A program made the position numbers and the translations under genes. From Mycolicibacterium sp. HK-90 (GTDB lineage: Bacteria; Actinomycetota; Actinomycetes; Mycobacteriales; Mycobacteriaceae), in assembly GCF_030486405.1 (NCBI RefSeq), contig NZ_CP129613.1, positions 124,001 to 188,000 of the forward strand: 64,000 nt of DNA. Direction: 5' to 3'. The notes under the pieces were generated by a model. It was not told the DNA's origin, searched no databases, and saw nothing but the letters and a program-made list of their open reading frames with translations. Each line of letters starts with the position of its first letter. Position 1 is the first letter of the stretch. Below are positions 34,981 to 44,125 of this stretch, piece by piece.

Positions 34981-36548
34981 GGACACTGCAAGGCTCCGAC
35001 CGCTTCCGCAAAGGCCTGATGGGCGTCATCGTGGTGGCGCTCGTCATCGGCGTCGGCTCGACGCTGACGAGCGTGCCGATGCTGTTCGCCGTCCCCACCT
35101 ACTACGGCCAGTTCGCCGATACCGGTGGCCTGAACACGGGCGACAAGGTACGCATCGCCGGCATGGATGTCGGCACCGTCAGGAGCATGGACATCAACGG
35201 CGACAAGGTCGAGATCGGCTTCACCCTCGGTGGGAAGACGATCGGGACCGAGAGCCGGGCGGCGATCCGCACCGACACGATCCTGGGTCGCAAGAACATC
35301 GAGATCCAGCCGCGCGGTAGCCGGACGCTGGAACCGCGCGGGATGCTGCCGCTGGGCCAGACGACGACGCCGTACCAGATCTACGACGCCTTCCTGGACG
35401 TCACGCGCAACGCGTCGGGCTGGGACACCAAATCGGTCAAGGACTCGCTGAACGTCCTGTCCGAGACCGTCGATCAGACCTCGCCGCACCTCAGTGCCGC
35501 GCTGGACGGCGTGGCCAAGTTCTCCGAGACGATCGGCAAGCGCGACGAGGACGTCAAGAAGCTGCTGGCCAACGCCAACAAGGTGGCCACGGTGCTCGGT
35601 GACCGCAGCACTCAGGTCAACCAGCTGCTGGTGAACGCCCAGACCCTGCTGGCGGCAGTCAACGAGCGCGGCCAGGCCGTCAGCATGCTGCTGGAGCGGG
35701 TGTCGTCGGTGTCGCATCAGGTCGAGGGTCTGATCAACGACAACCCGAACCTGAACCGCGTGCTGGAGCAGCTCCGTACGGTCAGCGATCTGCTGGTCGA
35801 GCGCAAGCAGGACCTGGCCGACACGCTCACGGTGGCCGGCAAGTTCATCACCTCGCTGGCCGAGGCGCTGGCGTCGGGCCCGTACTTCAAGGTGATGCTG
35901 GTCAACCTGATCCCGCCGCAGATCTTGCAGCCGTTCGTCGACGCCGCGTTCAAGAAGCGCGGAATCGACCCCGAGGAGTTCTGGCGCAACGCCGGGCTGC
36001 CCTCGTTCCGCTTCCCCGATCCCAACGGCCAGCGCCACGAGAACGGCGCTCCGCCTGCGGCCCCGACGCCGCTGGAGGGCACCCCGGAGCATCCGGGACC
36101 TGCCGTCCCGCCGGGATCGCCGTGCTCGTACACGCCGACGGCAGCCGGTATCCCGTCGCCGGGTAACCCGCTTCCGTGCGCGGGGGCCACCCAGGGCCCG
36201 TTCGGTCCGGTGCCCGGTGGCTTCGGCCCGCCCGACGTGGCGACCTCGGCGCCCAACCCCGACGGCATCGCGCATTCGCCGGGTGTGCCCAGTGCGGCCA
36301 TCCCCGGTCAGATGCCTCCGGATCAGCCGGGCGCGCCGGTCGAACTGGCGCCCGGTCCGCCCGGGGCCCGCACCGTTCCGATCGCCCCGCTGCCGGTGGC
36401 GCCGGGTCCCCTGCCGGGTTACGCACCGCACCCGGCGCCGGTGAACGCACCCCCGGCACCGCCGGGGCCGGGGCCGGATGCCGGGCCGGCGGGTACACCG
36501 CCGCTTCCGGGTAATCCACCGTTCCTTCCGCCCGGGTCGCAGGGATAG
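34977..36548 (+). CDS. mce1C: MCE-family protein Mce1C
   Basis: A 523-residue MCE protein with an N-terminal anchor (about 13-35), MCE domain (TGGLNTGDKVRIAGMDVGTV), a helical needle region to about 330, and a long Pro/Gly/Ala-rich tail (about 350-523) that is probably disordered and may lie in the cell wall. The ATG at 34977 overlaps the mce1B stop; an upstream GTG at 34965 is less likely. Confidence 0.94.
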   Translation: MRTLQGSDRFRKGLMGVIVVALVIGVGSTLTSVPMLFAVPTYYGQFADTGGLNTGDKVRIAGMDVGTVRSMDINGDKVEIGFTLGGKTIGTESRAAIRTDTILGRKNIEIQPRGSRTLEPRGMLPLGQTTTPYQIYDAFLDVTRNASGWDTKSVKDSLNVLSETVDQTSPHLSAALDGVAKFSETIGKRDEDVKKLLANANKVATVLGDRSTQVNQLLVNAQTLLAAVNERGQAVSMLLERVSSVSHQVEGLINDNPNLNRVLEQLRTVSDLLVERKQDLADTLTVAGKFITSLAEALASGPYFKVMLVNLIPPQILQPFVDAAFKKRGIDPEEFWRNAGLPSFRFPDPNGQRHENGAPPAAPTPLEGTPEHPGPAVPPGSPCSYTPTAAGIPSPGNPLPCAGATQGPFGPVPGGFGPPDVATSAPNPDGIAHSPGVPSAAIPGQMPPDQPGAPVELAPGPPGARTVPIAPLPVAPGPLPGYAPHPAPVNAPPAPPGPGPDAGPAGTPPLPGNPPFLPPGSQG

Positions 36549-36566
36549 GTAGGGGTATAGAGAGCC

Positions 36567-38207
36567 ATGTCTACCGTATTCAACGTTCGAAACATCAAGT
36601 TGCCCAAGGCTTCCCGGGCAGCCGTCATCGTCGGTGCGCTGGCGGTGGTGGCGGCCCTGGTGCTGGGTTACTTCGGCATGAACCTGTACAAGAAGCTGAC
36701 CAACACCACGATCACCGCGTACTTCCCGCAGGTGCTCGCGCTGTATCCCGGGGACAAGGTCCTCATCATGGGCGTCCGGGTCGGTGCGATCGACAGCATC
36801 GAGACCGACGGCGACAAGATGAAGGTCGTCTTCCACGTCAACAACAAGTACAAGGTGCCGGAGAACGCCACGGCGTCCGTGCTGAACCCGAGCCTGGTGG
36901 CCTCCCGTGTCATTCAGCTGTCCCCGCCCTTCACCGGCGGGCCGCAGATGAAGAACAACGCGGTGATCCCGCTCGAGAACACCCAGATCCCGGTCGAGTA
37001 CGACGATCTGCGCAACCAGATCACGCGCCTGCTGGCCGATCTGGGCCCGACGGCCGCGCAGCCCAAGGGTCCGTTCGGCGACATCATCGACTCGTTCGCC
37101 GACGGTTTCCAGGGCAAGGGCGAGCAGCTCAACCGCACCCTCAACGGGTTGTCGGAGGCGCTGACCACGCTGAACCAGGGCCGTGGTGACTTCTTCCAGA
37201 TAGTCAAGAGCCTGGCGTTGTTCGTCAACGCCCTGCACAAGAGCGATCAGCAGTTCGTCGCGCTGAACAACGATCTGGCGCAGTTCACCAATTCGTTCAC
37301 CAACACCGATCAGGAGTTGGCAACGGCGCTGCAGGATCTCAACCGGGTGCTCAAGACCACCCGTGAGTTCCTGGACGAGAACGGCGGCGTGCTCGCGCAC
37401 GACGTGAACAACTTGTCGGAGGCGACGACGGCGATCCTGCAGCCCGAGCCGCGCAACGGCCTGGAGACGGGTCTGCACGCCTACCCGAACCTGGCCGCCA
37501 ACGTGCTGAACATCGTCTCGCCCACCCAGGGTGGCATCGTGGGTCTGCCGGTCCTGCCGGGTCTGACGAACTTCTCCAACCCGCTGCAGTTCATCTGCAG
37601 TTCGATTCAGGCGGGCAGCCGGTTGGGGTACCAGGATTCGGCCGAGCTGTGTGCGCAGTACCTGGCGCCGATCCTGGACGCGATCAAGTTCAACTACCTG
37701 CCGTTCGGTCAGAACCTGGCCAACACCGCGATGACGCTGCCGAAGCAGATCTCGTACTCGGAATCGCGCCTGCATCCGCCGGGCGGTTACAAGGACACGA
37801 CTGTTCCCGGCATCTGGTCGCGCGACACCTTGTTCTCGCACGGCAACCACGAGCCGGGCTGGACGGTGGCTCCGGGGATGCAGGGCGTCCAGGTGCAGCC
37901 GGCCACGCAGCAGATGCTGACGCCGGAGTCGTTGGCCGAGTTGATGGGTGGCCCGGACATCGTCGCCCCGCCGGCCCCGCCGGCGTTCGGCGCGCCTCCG
38001 GGTGGCAACCTGCCCGGCCCGCCGAACTCGTACGACGAGTCCAACCCGTTGCCGCCGCCGTGGTACCCGCAGCCGGGTCCCCCGCCGGCACCGGCGCCCG
38101 GTGTGATCCCGGGTGACCCGATGTCCGCTCCCGCACCGGCCGCACCCGCGCCGGCTCCGGCTCCGGCCGGGCCCGCGTTGCCGGCCGAGGTCGGAGGGCA
38201 GCCGTGA
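36567..38207 (+). CDS. mce1D: MCE-family protein Mce1D
   Basis: A 546-residue MCE protein with a membrane anchor (about 18-40), MCE domain (LYPGDKVLIMGVRVGAIDSI), helical region to about 330, and a Pro/Ala-rich tail (about 455-546) ending in APAPAPAGPALPAEVGGQP. It has 18 bp before it, the largest gap among the mce genes, with GGTAGGGG as ribosome-binding site. The stop overlaps mce1E by 4 bp. Confidence 0.94.
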   Translation: MSTVFNVRNIKLPKASRAAVIVGALAVVAALVLGYFGMNLYKKLTNTTITAYFPQVLALYPGDKVLIMGVRVGAIDSIETDGDKMKVVFHVNNKYKVPENATASVLNPSLVASRVIQLSPPFTGGPQMKNNAVIPLENTQIPVEYDDLRNQITRLLADLGPTAAQPKGPFGDIIDSFADGFQGKGEQLNRTLNGLSEALTTLNQGRGDFFQIVKSLALFVNALHKSDQQFVALNNDLAQFTNSFTNTDQELATALQDLNRVLKTTREFLDENGGVLAHDVNNLSEATTAILQPEPRNGLETGLHAYPNLAANVLNIVSPTQGGIVGLPVLPGLTNFSNPLQFICSSIQAGSRLGYQDSAELCAQYLAPILDAIKFNYLPFGQNLANTAMTLPKQISYSESRLHPPGGYKDTTVPGIWSRDTLFSHGNHEPGWTVAPGMQGVQVQPATQQMLTPESLAELMGGPDIVAPPAPPAFGAPPGGNLPGPPNSYDESNPLPPPWYPQPGPPPAPAPGVIPGDPMSAPAPAAPAPAPAPAGPALPAEVGGQP

Positions 38208-39424
38208 TGATGAGCCGCTCGAGCGAACAGACAGGGCCGATGAGCCGCGTGCGGGAAGAGCAGACGGGCCGGATGAAGGCACGTAACTGGGGTCGCGTGG
38301 GACGCCGCGTCGCGGTGTTGTCGGCGTCCGCGCTGATCCTCACCTCGTGTGGGCAGTGGCGCGGTGTGGCCAACGTGCCACTGCCGGGTGGGCCGGGCAC
38401 CGAGTCCGGCCGCACCACGCTGTACGTGCAGATGCCGGAGACGTTGGCGCTCAACGCCAACAGCCGGGTGCGGGTGCGCGACGTGTTCGTCGGCCGGGTC
38501 CGCAGCATCGAGCTGATCAACTGGGTGCCGACGCTGACCGTCGACATCGAACCGGGCATCGAACTGCCGAAGAACACCGAGGCCAAGATCGGCCAGACCA
38601 GCTTGCTGGGTTCTCAGCACGTCGAACTCAACCCGCCGGCGGATCCGTCGCCGGAGAAGTTGCGCGACGGGGACACCATTCCGCTGGAGCAGTCGTCGGC
38701 ATATCCGTCGATCGAGCGGACGCTGGCGGGTATCTCCGGCATCCTGACCGGCGGCGGCATTCCGAACATCGAGACGATCCAGACCGAGGTGTACAACATC
38801 CTCAACGGTCGCGCTGATCAGATCCGCGACTTCCTGGGCCGGCTCGACACGTTCACCGACGAGCTCAACCAGCAGCGCAACGACATCACCCGCGCGATCG
38901 ACTCGACCAATCGGTTGTTGAACATCGTGGCGGCGCGCAATGACACGCTGGATCGGGTGCTGACCGAGTTCCCGCCGCTGATCGAGCATTTCGCCGAGAC
39001 GCGGGACTTGTTCGCCGATGCGGTGACGTCGCTGGGCCGGTTGTCGAAGGCCGCCGACGACACGTTGTCGAACTCCAACGCGAACCTGCACACCAACCTG
39101 CAGAATTTGCAGCGGCCGCTCAAGCAGCTGGCGCGCTCGGCCCCGTACCTGGTGGAGGCGCTGAAGCTGATCCTGACGGTGCCGTTCAACATCGAGAACA
39201 TCCCGAAGGCCGTGCGCGGCGACTACATCAACGTGTCGCTGACCATCGACCTGACGCTGAGCTCGGTGGACAACGCGTTCCTGTCCGGTACCGGTCTGTC
39301 GGGCATGCTCCGCGCGCTGGAACAGGCGTGGGGTCGCGATCCGGCGACGATGATCCCGGACGTTCGGTTCACGCCGAACCCGCACGACGCACCTGGCGGC
39401 CCGCTCGTGGAAAGGGGGGAGTGA
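38204..39424 (+). CDS. lprK: MCE-family lipoprotein Mce1E (LprK)
   Basis: A 406-residue MCE lipoprotein: a hydrophobic stretch ends in the lipobox LTSC (Cys at about 49), then the MCE domain (LNANSRVRVRDVFVGRVRSI) and the helical region. It is the only lipid-anchored member of the hexamer. The ATG run at 38204 gives a long 48-residue leader; in-frame ATGs at 38239-38275 give a more usual signal peptide and may be the true start. Confidence 0.93.
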   Translation: MMMSRSSEQTGPMSRVREEQTGRMKARNWGRVGRRVAVLSASALILTSCGQWRGVANVPLPGGPGTESGRTTLYVQMPETLALNANSRVRVRDVFVGRVRSIELINWVPTLTVDIEPGIELPKNTEAKIGQTSLLGSQHVELNPPADPSPEKLRDGDTIPLEQSSAYPSIERTLAGISGILTGGGIPNIETIQTEVYNILNGRADQIRDFLGRLDTFTDELNQQRNDITRAIDSTNRLLNIVAARNDTLDRVLTEFPPLIEHFAETRDLFADAVTSLGRLSKAADDTLSNSNANLHTNLQNLQRPLKQLARSAPYLVEALKLILTVPFNIENIPKAVRGDYINVSLTIDLTLSSVDNAFLSGTGLSGMLRALEQAWGRDPATMIPDVRFTPNPHDAPGGPLVERGE

Positions 39425-39427
39425 GAC

Positions 39428-40981
39428 ATGTTGCTGACCCGCTTCATCAAGATGCAGTTGGTTCTGTTCACGACCCTGACGGTGATCGCGCTGGTCGTGC
39501 TGGCGCTGTTCTACCTGCGGTTGCCGACGTGGGCCGGGGTTGGGATGTACAACCTGAGCGCCAACCTCCCGAACTCGGGCGGGTTGTACGCCACGGCCAA
39601 CGTCACCTACCGCGGAACCACGATCGGCAAGGTCACCTCCGTGGAGCCCACCCAGCAGGGCGCCCGGGTGGAGATGGACATCTACGACCAGTTCCGCATC
39701 CCGCGGGACGCCAGTGCCAACGTGCACTCGGTGTCGGCGGTCGGTGAGCAGTTCATCGACCTGGTGTCCGAGGGCGGCACGCAGGAGTACTTCCGCGACG
39801 GCGACACGATCGAGAAGGGCACCGTGCCCGCCGAGGTCGGCCCGTCGCTCGACGCCGCGCAGCAGGGTCTGGCGGCGTTGCCGAAGGAGAAGATCGGCGT
39901 CCTGCTCGACGAGACGGCCCAGGCCGTCGGCGGGCTCGGGCCGTCACTGCAACGCCTGGTCGATTCCACCCAGGCGATCGCGGGTGACTTCAAGGACAAC
40001 CTCGAGCCGGTCAACGACATCATCGAGAATTCCGGGCCGATCATCGACAGCCAGGTGAACTCGGGCGACGCGATCTCGCAGTGGGCGCGGAACCTGAACA
40101 CGCTGGCCGCACAGAGCGCCCAGAACGACGCGGAGTTGCGCAGCGGCCTCCAGCAGGCGGCGCCGACGGCGGATCAGCTGAACTCGGTGTTCGGTGATGT
40201 GCGGGAGTCGTTGCCGCAGACGCTGGCGAACCTGGAAATCGTCATCGACATGCTCAAGCGCTACAACAAGAACGTCGAGCAGGTCCTGGTCGCGCTGCCG
40301 CAGGGTGGCGCCGTGGCTCAGACCGCGACGATCTTCGCGCCCAAGGGTCTGCTGCACTTCGGCCTCGGCATCAACATGCCGCCGCCGTGCCTGACCGGGT
40401 TCCTCCCGGCCTCCGAGTGGCGTTCGCCTGCGGACACGTCGACGGCACCGCTGCCGTCGGGGCTGTACTGCAAGATCCCCAAGGATGCGTCGAACGCGGT
40501 GCGCGGTGCGCGTAACTATCCGTGTGCCGACGTGCCGGGCAAGCGGGCGGCCTCGCCCGCGGAGTGCCGCAGCGAGGAGCCCTACCAGCCGCTGGGCACC
40601 AACCCGTGGTACGGCGATCCGAACCAGATCCGCAACTGCCCGGCCCCGGGAGCTCGCTGCGATCAGCCCGTCGATCCGGGCCGGGTGATCCCCGCGCCTT
40701 CGGTGAATAATGGGCTGAACCCGTTGCCGGCGAGTCAACTCCCACCACCGGAATCCACGGCGCCGCGCAGCGATCCGCTGACTGCGCCGCGGGGTGGCAA
40801 TGTGACTTGCAGTGGACAGCAGCCGAACCCCTGCATCTACACTCCGGCAGCAGGCTCGACCGCTACCTATAGCCCGTCCAGTGGCGAGGTGGTCGGTCCC
40901 GGCGGTGTGAAGTACTCCGTCACCAACTCGAATAACCCAGGAGATGACGGATGGAAGGAGATGCTGGCGCCAGCCAGCTGA
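39428..40981 (+). CDS. mce1F: MCE-family protein Mce1F
   Basis: A 517-residue MCE protein: anchor at about 10-30, MCE domain (SGGLYATANVTYRGTTIGKV), helical region to about 300, and a Cys- and Pro-containing C-terminal domain (about 320-517) with several Cys pairs that could form disulfides. It is the last of the six subunits. Its final 31 bp overlap mam1A. Confidence 0.94.
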   Translation: MLLTRFIKMQLVLFTTLTVIALVVLALFYLRLPTWAGVGMYNLSANLPNSGGLYATANVTYRGTTIGKVTSVEPTQQGARVEMDIYDQFRIPRDASANVHSVSAVGEQFIDLVSEGGTQEYFRDGDTIEKGTVPAEVGPSLDAAQQGLAALPKEKIGVLLDETAQAVGGLGPSLQRLVDSTQAIAGDFKDNLEPVNDIIENSGPIIDSQVNSGDAISQWARNLNTLAAQSAQNDAELRSGLQQAAPTADQLNSVFGDVRESLPQTLANLEIVIDMLKRYNKNVEQVLVALPQGGAVAQTATIFAPKGLLHFGLGINMPPPCLTGFLPASEWRSPADTSTAPLPSGLYCKIPKDASNAVRGARNYPCADVPGKRAASPAECRSEEPYQPLGTNPWYGDPNQIRNCPAPGARCDQPVDPGRVIPAPSVNNGLNPLPASQLPPPESTAPRSDPLTAPRGGNVTCSGQQPNPCIYTPAAGSTATYSPSSGEVVGPGGVKYSVTNSNNPGDDGWKEMLAPAS

Positions 40982-41604
40982 ACCTCGCCGACCAGCAGGA
41001 CCCTCAACCCACCGAACCGCAAGCGGAGGCCGTCACCGAGATCGCTGAACCGATCTCGGCCACAGACGCCGAGGAGGCTTCTCCGGAGTCCGAGTCACGG
41101 CCTTCGCGGCTGGGACGGGGCTGGATGGCGGCTGTCGTCGCCGGACTGCTGGTCCTGGCGGCGGCCGTCGGTGTCGGCGGCTACCTGGCCTTGCGGGCGC
41201 ATCAGGACAGTGAGCGGATCGCCGGCGACGAGGCCGAGGCCGTGGCCGCGGCCAAGGACTGCGTGACCGCGACCCAGGCGCCCGACACCCAGGCGATGAT
41301 CGCGGCGCAGACCAAGATCATCGAATGCGCCACCGGCGACTTCGGGGCGCAGGCCGGCCTCTACAGCGGCATGTTGCTGGAGGCCTATCAGGCCGCGAAC
41401 GTGACGGTGAAGGTCTCCGACCTGCGGGCCGCGGTGGAGAAACACAACGACGACGGGTCGATGGACCTGCTCGTCGCGGTGCGGGTGCTGGTCACCAACA
41501 GCGAGAAGTCCGACGAAGAGCAGGGCTATCGGTTGCGGGTGAAGATGGCCCGCGCCGAGGACGGCAATTACAAGGTCGCGCGGCTCGACCAGGTCACGTC
41601 GTGA
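40951..41604 (+). CDS. mam1A: Mce-associated membrane protein Mam1A
   Basis: A 217-residue protein: an acidic cytoplasmic N-terminus (about 1-48), one membrane helix (about 55-77), and an extracellular NTF2-like domain with ATGDFGAQAGLYSGMLLEAY. Mam proteins stabilise or regulate Mce complexes (Rv0175 equivalent). The start lies inside mce1F and the stop overlaps mam1B (GTGA), so coupling continues. Confidence 0.9.
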   Translation: MEGDAGASQLNLADQQDPQPTEPQAEAVTEIAEPISATDAEEASPESESRPSRLGRGWMAAVVAGLLVLAAAVGVGGYLALRAHQDSERIAGDEAEAVAAAKDCVTATQAPDTQAMIAAQTKIIECATGDFGAQAGLYSGMLLEAYQAANVTVKVSDLRAAVEKHNDDGSMDLLVAVRVLVTNSEKSDEEQGYRLRVKMARAEDGNYKVARLDQVTS

Positions 41605-42575
41605 CCACTGTGCTGGACAACTCCGACACGGTGACCGTCGAGGACGCCGGGGCGGACCAGGCGCGGTTGGCGTCGTGGCGGTCCCGGGCGGGTGCGTTCG
41701 CCATCGACGTGCTGGCCGGCGCCGGGTTGATCGTGGTCCTGGCGCTGCTGGCCTGGTCGGCACCGTTGTACGGCTGGTTCTGGTGGGTGTGCACGGTGGC
41801 CGCCGCATTGGTGACCGCCGCTGTGCTGGTCAACCGGATCGGATTGCCGGCCTACACCGGCTGGTCGGTGGGCCGTTCGGTGTTCGGCATCCGGGTGGTG
41901 GCGTCGGCCGGCGATGCCGGGCTGGTGCGGCTGTTGTTGCGTGACCTGGCGCATCTGCTGGACACCGCGGCGGTGTTCATCGGCTGGTTGTGGCCGCTGT
42001 GGGATTCCCGGAACCGGACGTTCGCCGACCTGCTGGCCCGCACCGAGGTGCGTCGCATCGACCGGCCCGAGCATGACGTCCGGCGCCGCGCCGGTGCGGT
42101 TCTGCTGGCGGTCGCGGTGCTCGCCGTCATCGCGGGCGGTCTGGGTTACCTGGCGGTGTTCCGCGAGGACCGGGCCGTCGATCAGGCTCGCGAGCAGCTC
42201 ACCGAACAAGGTCCACGGATCGTCGAGCAGCTGCTCAGTTACGGGGTGGATTCTCTCGATGCGGATTTCTCCAGGGCGCAGTCGCTGACCACGGACAACT
42301 ACCGGCAGCAGCTGGTCGCCCAGCAGGACGCGGTCCGTAAGGCCGGGCCGACCACCAACGACTACTCCGCTGTACGGAGTGCCGTGCTGCCCGGACTGAC
42401 CAAGAACGACGGGGCGATGCTCGTCGCGCTGCAAGGCATGCGCGGCACCAATCCGCAGGAATTGAAGTTCATCACGGCGACGGTGCGGGTCGAGTTCCAG
42501 CGGTCGGACGATCACTGGCTCGTCGACAACCTCACCGTGCTGAAGCGGCCGGCGCTGGGCGGAGGCGGACAATGA
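41601..42575 (+). CDS. mam1B: Mce-associated RDD-domain protein Mam1B
   Basis: A 324-residue protein joining an RDD-type membrane domain (helices within about 28-160; RSRAGAFAIDVLAGAGLIVV near the start) with a fourth helix (about 165-187) and an extracellular Mce-associated domain. Equivalent to Rv0176. The GTG at 41601 overlaps the mam1A stop; a longer in-frame reading from 41325 is a shadow of mam1A. Its stop overlaps mam1C by 4 bp. Confidence 0.9.
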   Translation: MTTVLDNSDTVTVEDAGADQARLASWRSRAGAFAIDVLAGAGLIVVLALLAWSAPLYGWFWWVCTVAAALVTAAVLVNRIGLPAYTGWSVGRSVFGIRVVASAGDAGLVRLLLRDLAHLLDTAAVFIGWLWPLWDSRNRTFADLLARTEVRRIDRPEHDVRRRAGAVLLAVAVLAVIAGGLGYLAVFREDRAVDQAREQLTEQGPRIVEQLLSYGVDSLDADFSRAQSLTTDNYRQQLVAQQDAVRKAGPTTNDYSAVRSAVLPGLTKNDGAMLVALQGMRGTNPQELKFITATVRVEFQRSDDHWLVDNLTVLKRPALGGGGQ

Positions 42576-43123
42576 GCCCGCGGCGCCGGATCGAGTCCGG
42601 CGAGCGGGACTACTTCGCGGTCGAGCCCAAAGAACCGATCCGATGGGGCCTGCCGATCGTCGCGATGATCTCGGCGTTGCTCGTCGCCGCTGCCATCGCC
42701 GGCAGCACATTCATTCTGGTGCAGCATGAATCGGATCGGCGCGCGGAGATCAAGACCGCGAGTGCGCTGGAGTACGTGCGCGAATTCATGACCGTGTACA
42801 CCACGGTGGATCCGTTCCACGCCAACGACTATGCCGACCGCATCGTGGCGCACGCGACCGGCGATTTTCGAAAGATGTTCCAGGAGAAGCAGAACGAGAT
42901 CGTCATCCAGGTGGCGCGGTCCGAGCCGTCCGAAGGTTCGGTCTCGGATGCGGGTATCGAGCGCTGGAACGACAACGGTAGTGCCGACGTGCTGGTCGCC
43001 ACCAAGACCAGCACGCGTACGCCGGACGGGAAGTCCGTGATCGAGAGCGGTAGCCGTTGGATTGCGACGACGATTTGGGAAGGACAGCAGTGGAAGATCA
43101 GCCAGCTGATTCAGGTGATCTGA
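42572..43123 (+). CDS. mam1C: Mce-associated protein Mam1C
   Basis: A 183-residue protein with a single membrane helix (about 27-50) and an extracellular NTF2-like domain (HANDYADRIVAHATGDFRKM, then a C-terminal ESGSRWIATTIWEG). Equivalent to Rv0177. It overlaps mam1B at its start and mam1D by 34 bp at its end. Confidence 0.9.
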   Translation: MSPRRRIESGERDYFAVEPKEPIRWGLPIVAMISALLVAAAIAGSTFILVQHESDRRAEIKTASALEYVREFMTVYTTVDPFHANDYADRIVAHATGDFRKMFQEKQNEIVIQVARSEPSEGSVSDAGIERWNDNGSADVLVATKTSTRTPDGKSVIESGSRWIATTIWEGQQWKISQLIQVI

Positions 43124-44109
43124 CCACCGGCGAGCCTGACAAGCCGCGCCGCAGACTGCGTTTCGGACGGCGCCGCCGGGCCGAGGACGTGGTGGAACCG
43201 GCCAAGCCGGACGAGGTGTCGGAGACGGAGTCGGAGGACCCCGAATCCGGCCCCGAATCCGACGAAGCCGAAGGTTCGCCGCAACGCCGCACCCCGATGG
43301 GCAAGCGCCGCAAGGTCGCCGCCGAGCCCGAGGGCGACGTCGACGGTGATGTCGCGCCGGAAGGCGAGTCCACGTCCGAGGGCGCGGTCGAAGCCGAAGC
43401 GGTACCTGAACCCGAAGCGGAGCCCGCCCCTGATGCGGTCGCCGGACCCGAGGCTGAGCTGGACGCCGACGCCCAGGCAGCTGCCGGGCCGGAAACGGAG
43501 CTGGACGCCGACGCCGAGGCGGAGGCCGCAGAGGAGACAGAGGCCGAGGCGGACGGCGAACCGGCCGAGGAACAGGTCCTGGTTCCACACCGTCCCGCCG
43601 GCAAGCGGCTGACGTACGCAGCCGTGGCCGCTGCCGCGGTGTTCGTGCTCGCCGGGGCATTCGGCGGTGCGATGTTGCAGCCGTACCTGGCCGACCGGTC
43701 CTTGGTGGCGACCAAACTTCAAGTGGCGCAAACCTCGGCCGACGCCATCACCACGTTGTGGACCTACAACCCGGACAACATCGAATCCCTGCCGGATCGG
43801 GCGGAGCGGTATCTGTCGAGCGGCTTCGCCGACCAGTACCGGCAGTTGATCGACTCGATCGTGCCGTCCAACAAGCAGGCTCAGGTCACCAACAACACCG
43901 AGGTGATGGGTACCGCGGTGGAGACCATCAGCCGCGACGAGGCCACCGCGATCGTCTACACCAACACGGTGTCGACGAGCCCGGTGACCAAGAACGTCCC
44001 GTCGCTGCGGTACATGTCGTATCGCGTGATATTGCAGCGCACCGACGGGGATTGGCGCATCACCGACATGCCGGCATTGACCCAATTGGACCTGTCCCCG
44101 CAGTTGTAG
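43090..44109 (+). CDS. mam1D: Mce-associated protein Mam1D with a large acidic insertion
   Basis: A 339-residue protein, versus 244 for the M. tuberculosis counterpart Rv0178. The extra length is an acidic low-complexity stretch (about 30-165) with near-repeats such as GPEAELDADAQ and GPETELDADAE. A membrane helix follows (about 177-199), then the extracellular Mce-associated domain ending TDMPALTQLDLSPQL. The GTG at 43090 fits best; the longer in-frame reading from 43057 lies in mam1C. This is the last gene of the mce1 set. Confidence 0.88.
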   Translation: MEDQPADSGDLTTGEPDKPRRRLRFGRRRRAEDVVEPAKPDEVSETESEDPESGPESDEAEGSPQRRTPMGKRRKVAAEPEGDVDGDVAPEGESTSEGAVEAEAVPEPEAEPAPDAVAGPEAELDADAQAAAGPETELDADAEAEAAEETEAEADGEPAEEQVLVPHRPAGKRLTYAAVAAAAVFVLAGAFGGAMLQPYLADRSLVATKLQVAQTSADAITTLWTYNPDNIESLPDRAERYLSSGFADQYRQLIDSIVPSNKQAQVTNNTEVMGTAVETISRDEATAIVYTNTVSTSPVTKNVPSLRYMSYRVILQRTDGDWRITDMPALTQLDLSPQL

Positions 44110-44125
44110 AGGCGAGGATGTAGGC

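Noticed and set aside
34875..38282. A 1135-residue open frame on the minus strand, antisense to mce1C and mce1D
   Set aside because: It is Arg/Gly/Val-rich without domains and mirrors third-position GC in real mce genes; the plus-strand genes are certain.
37787..39727. A 646-residue minus-strand open frame antisense to mce1D-mce1F
   Set aside because: Same reason: a shadow of the high-GC mce genes with no recognisable protein character.
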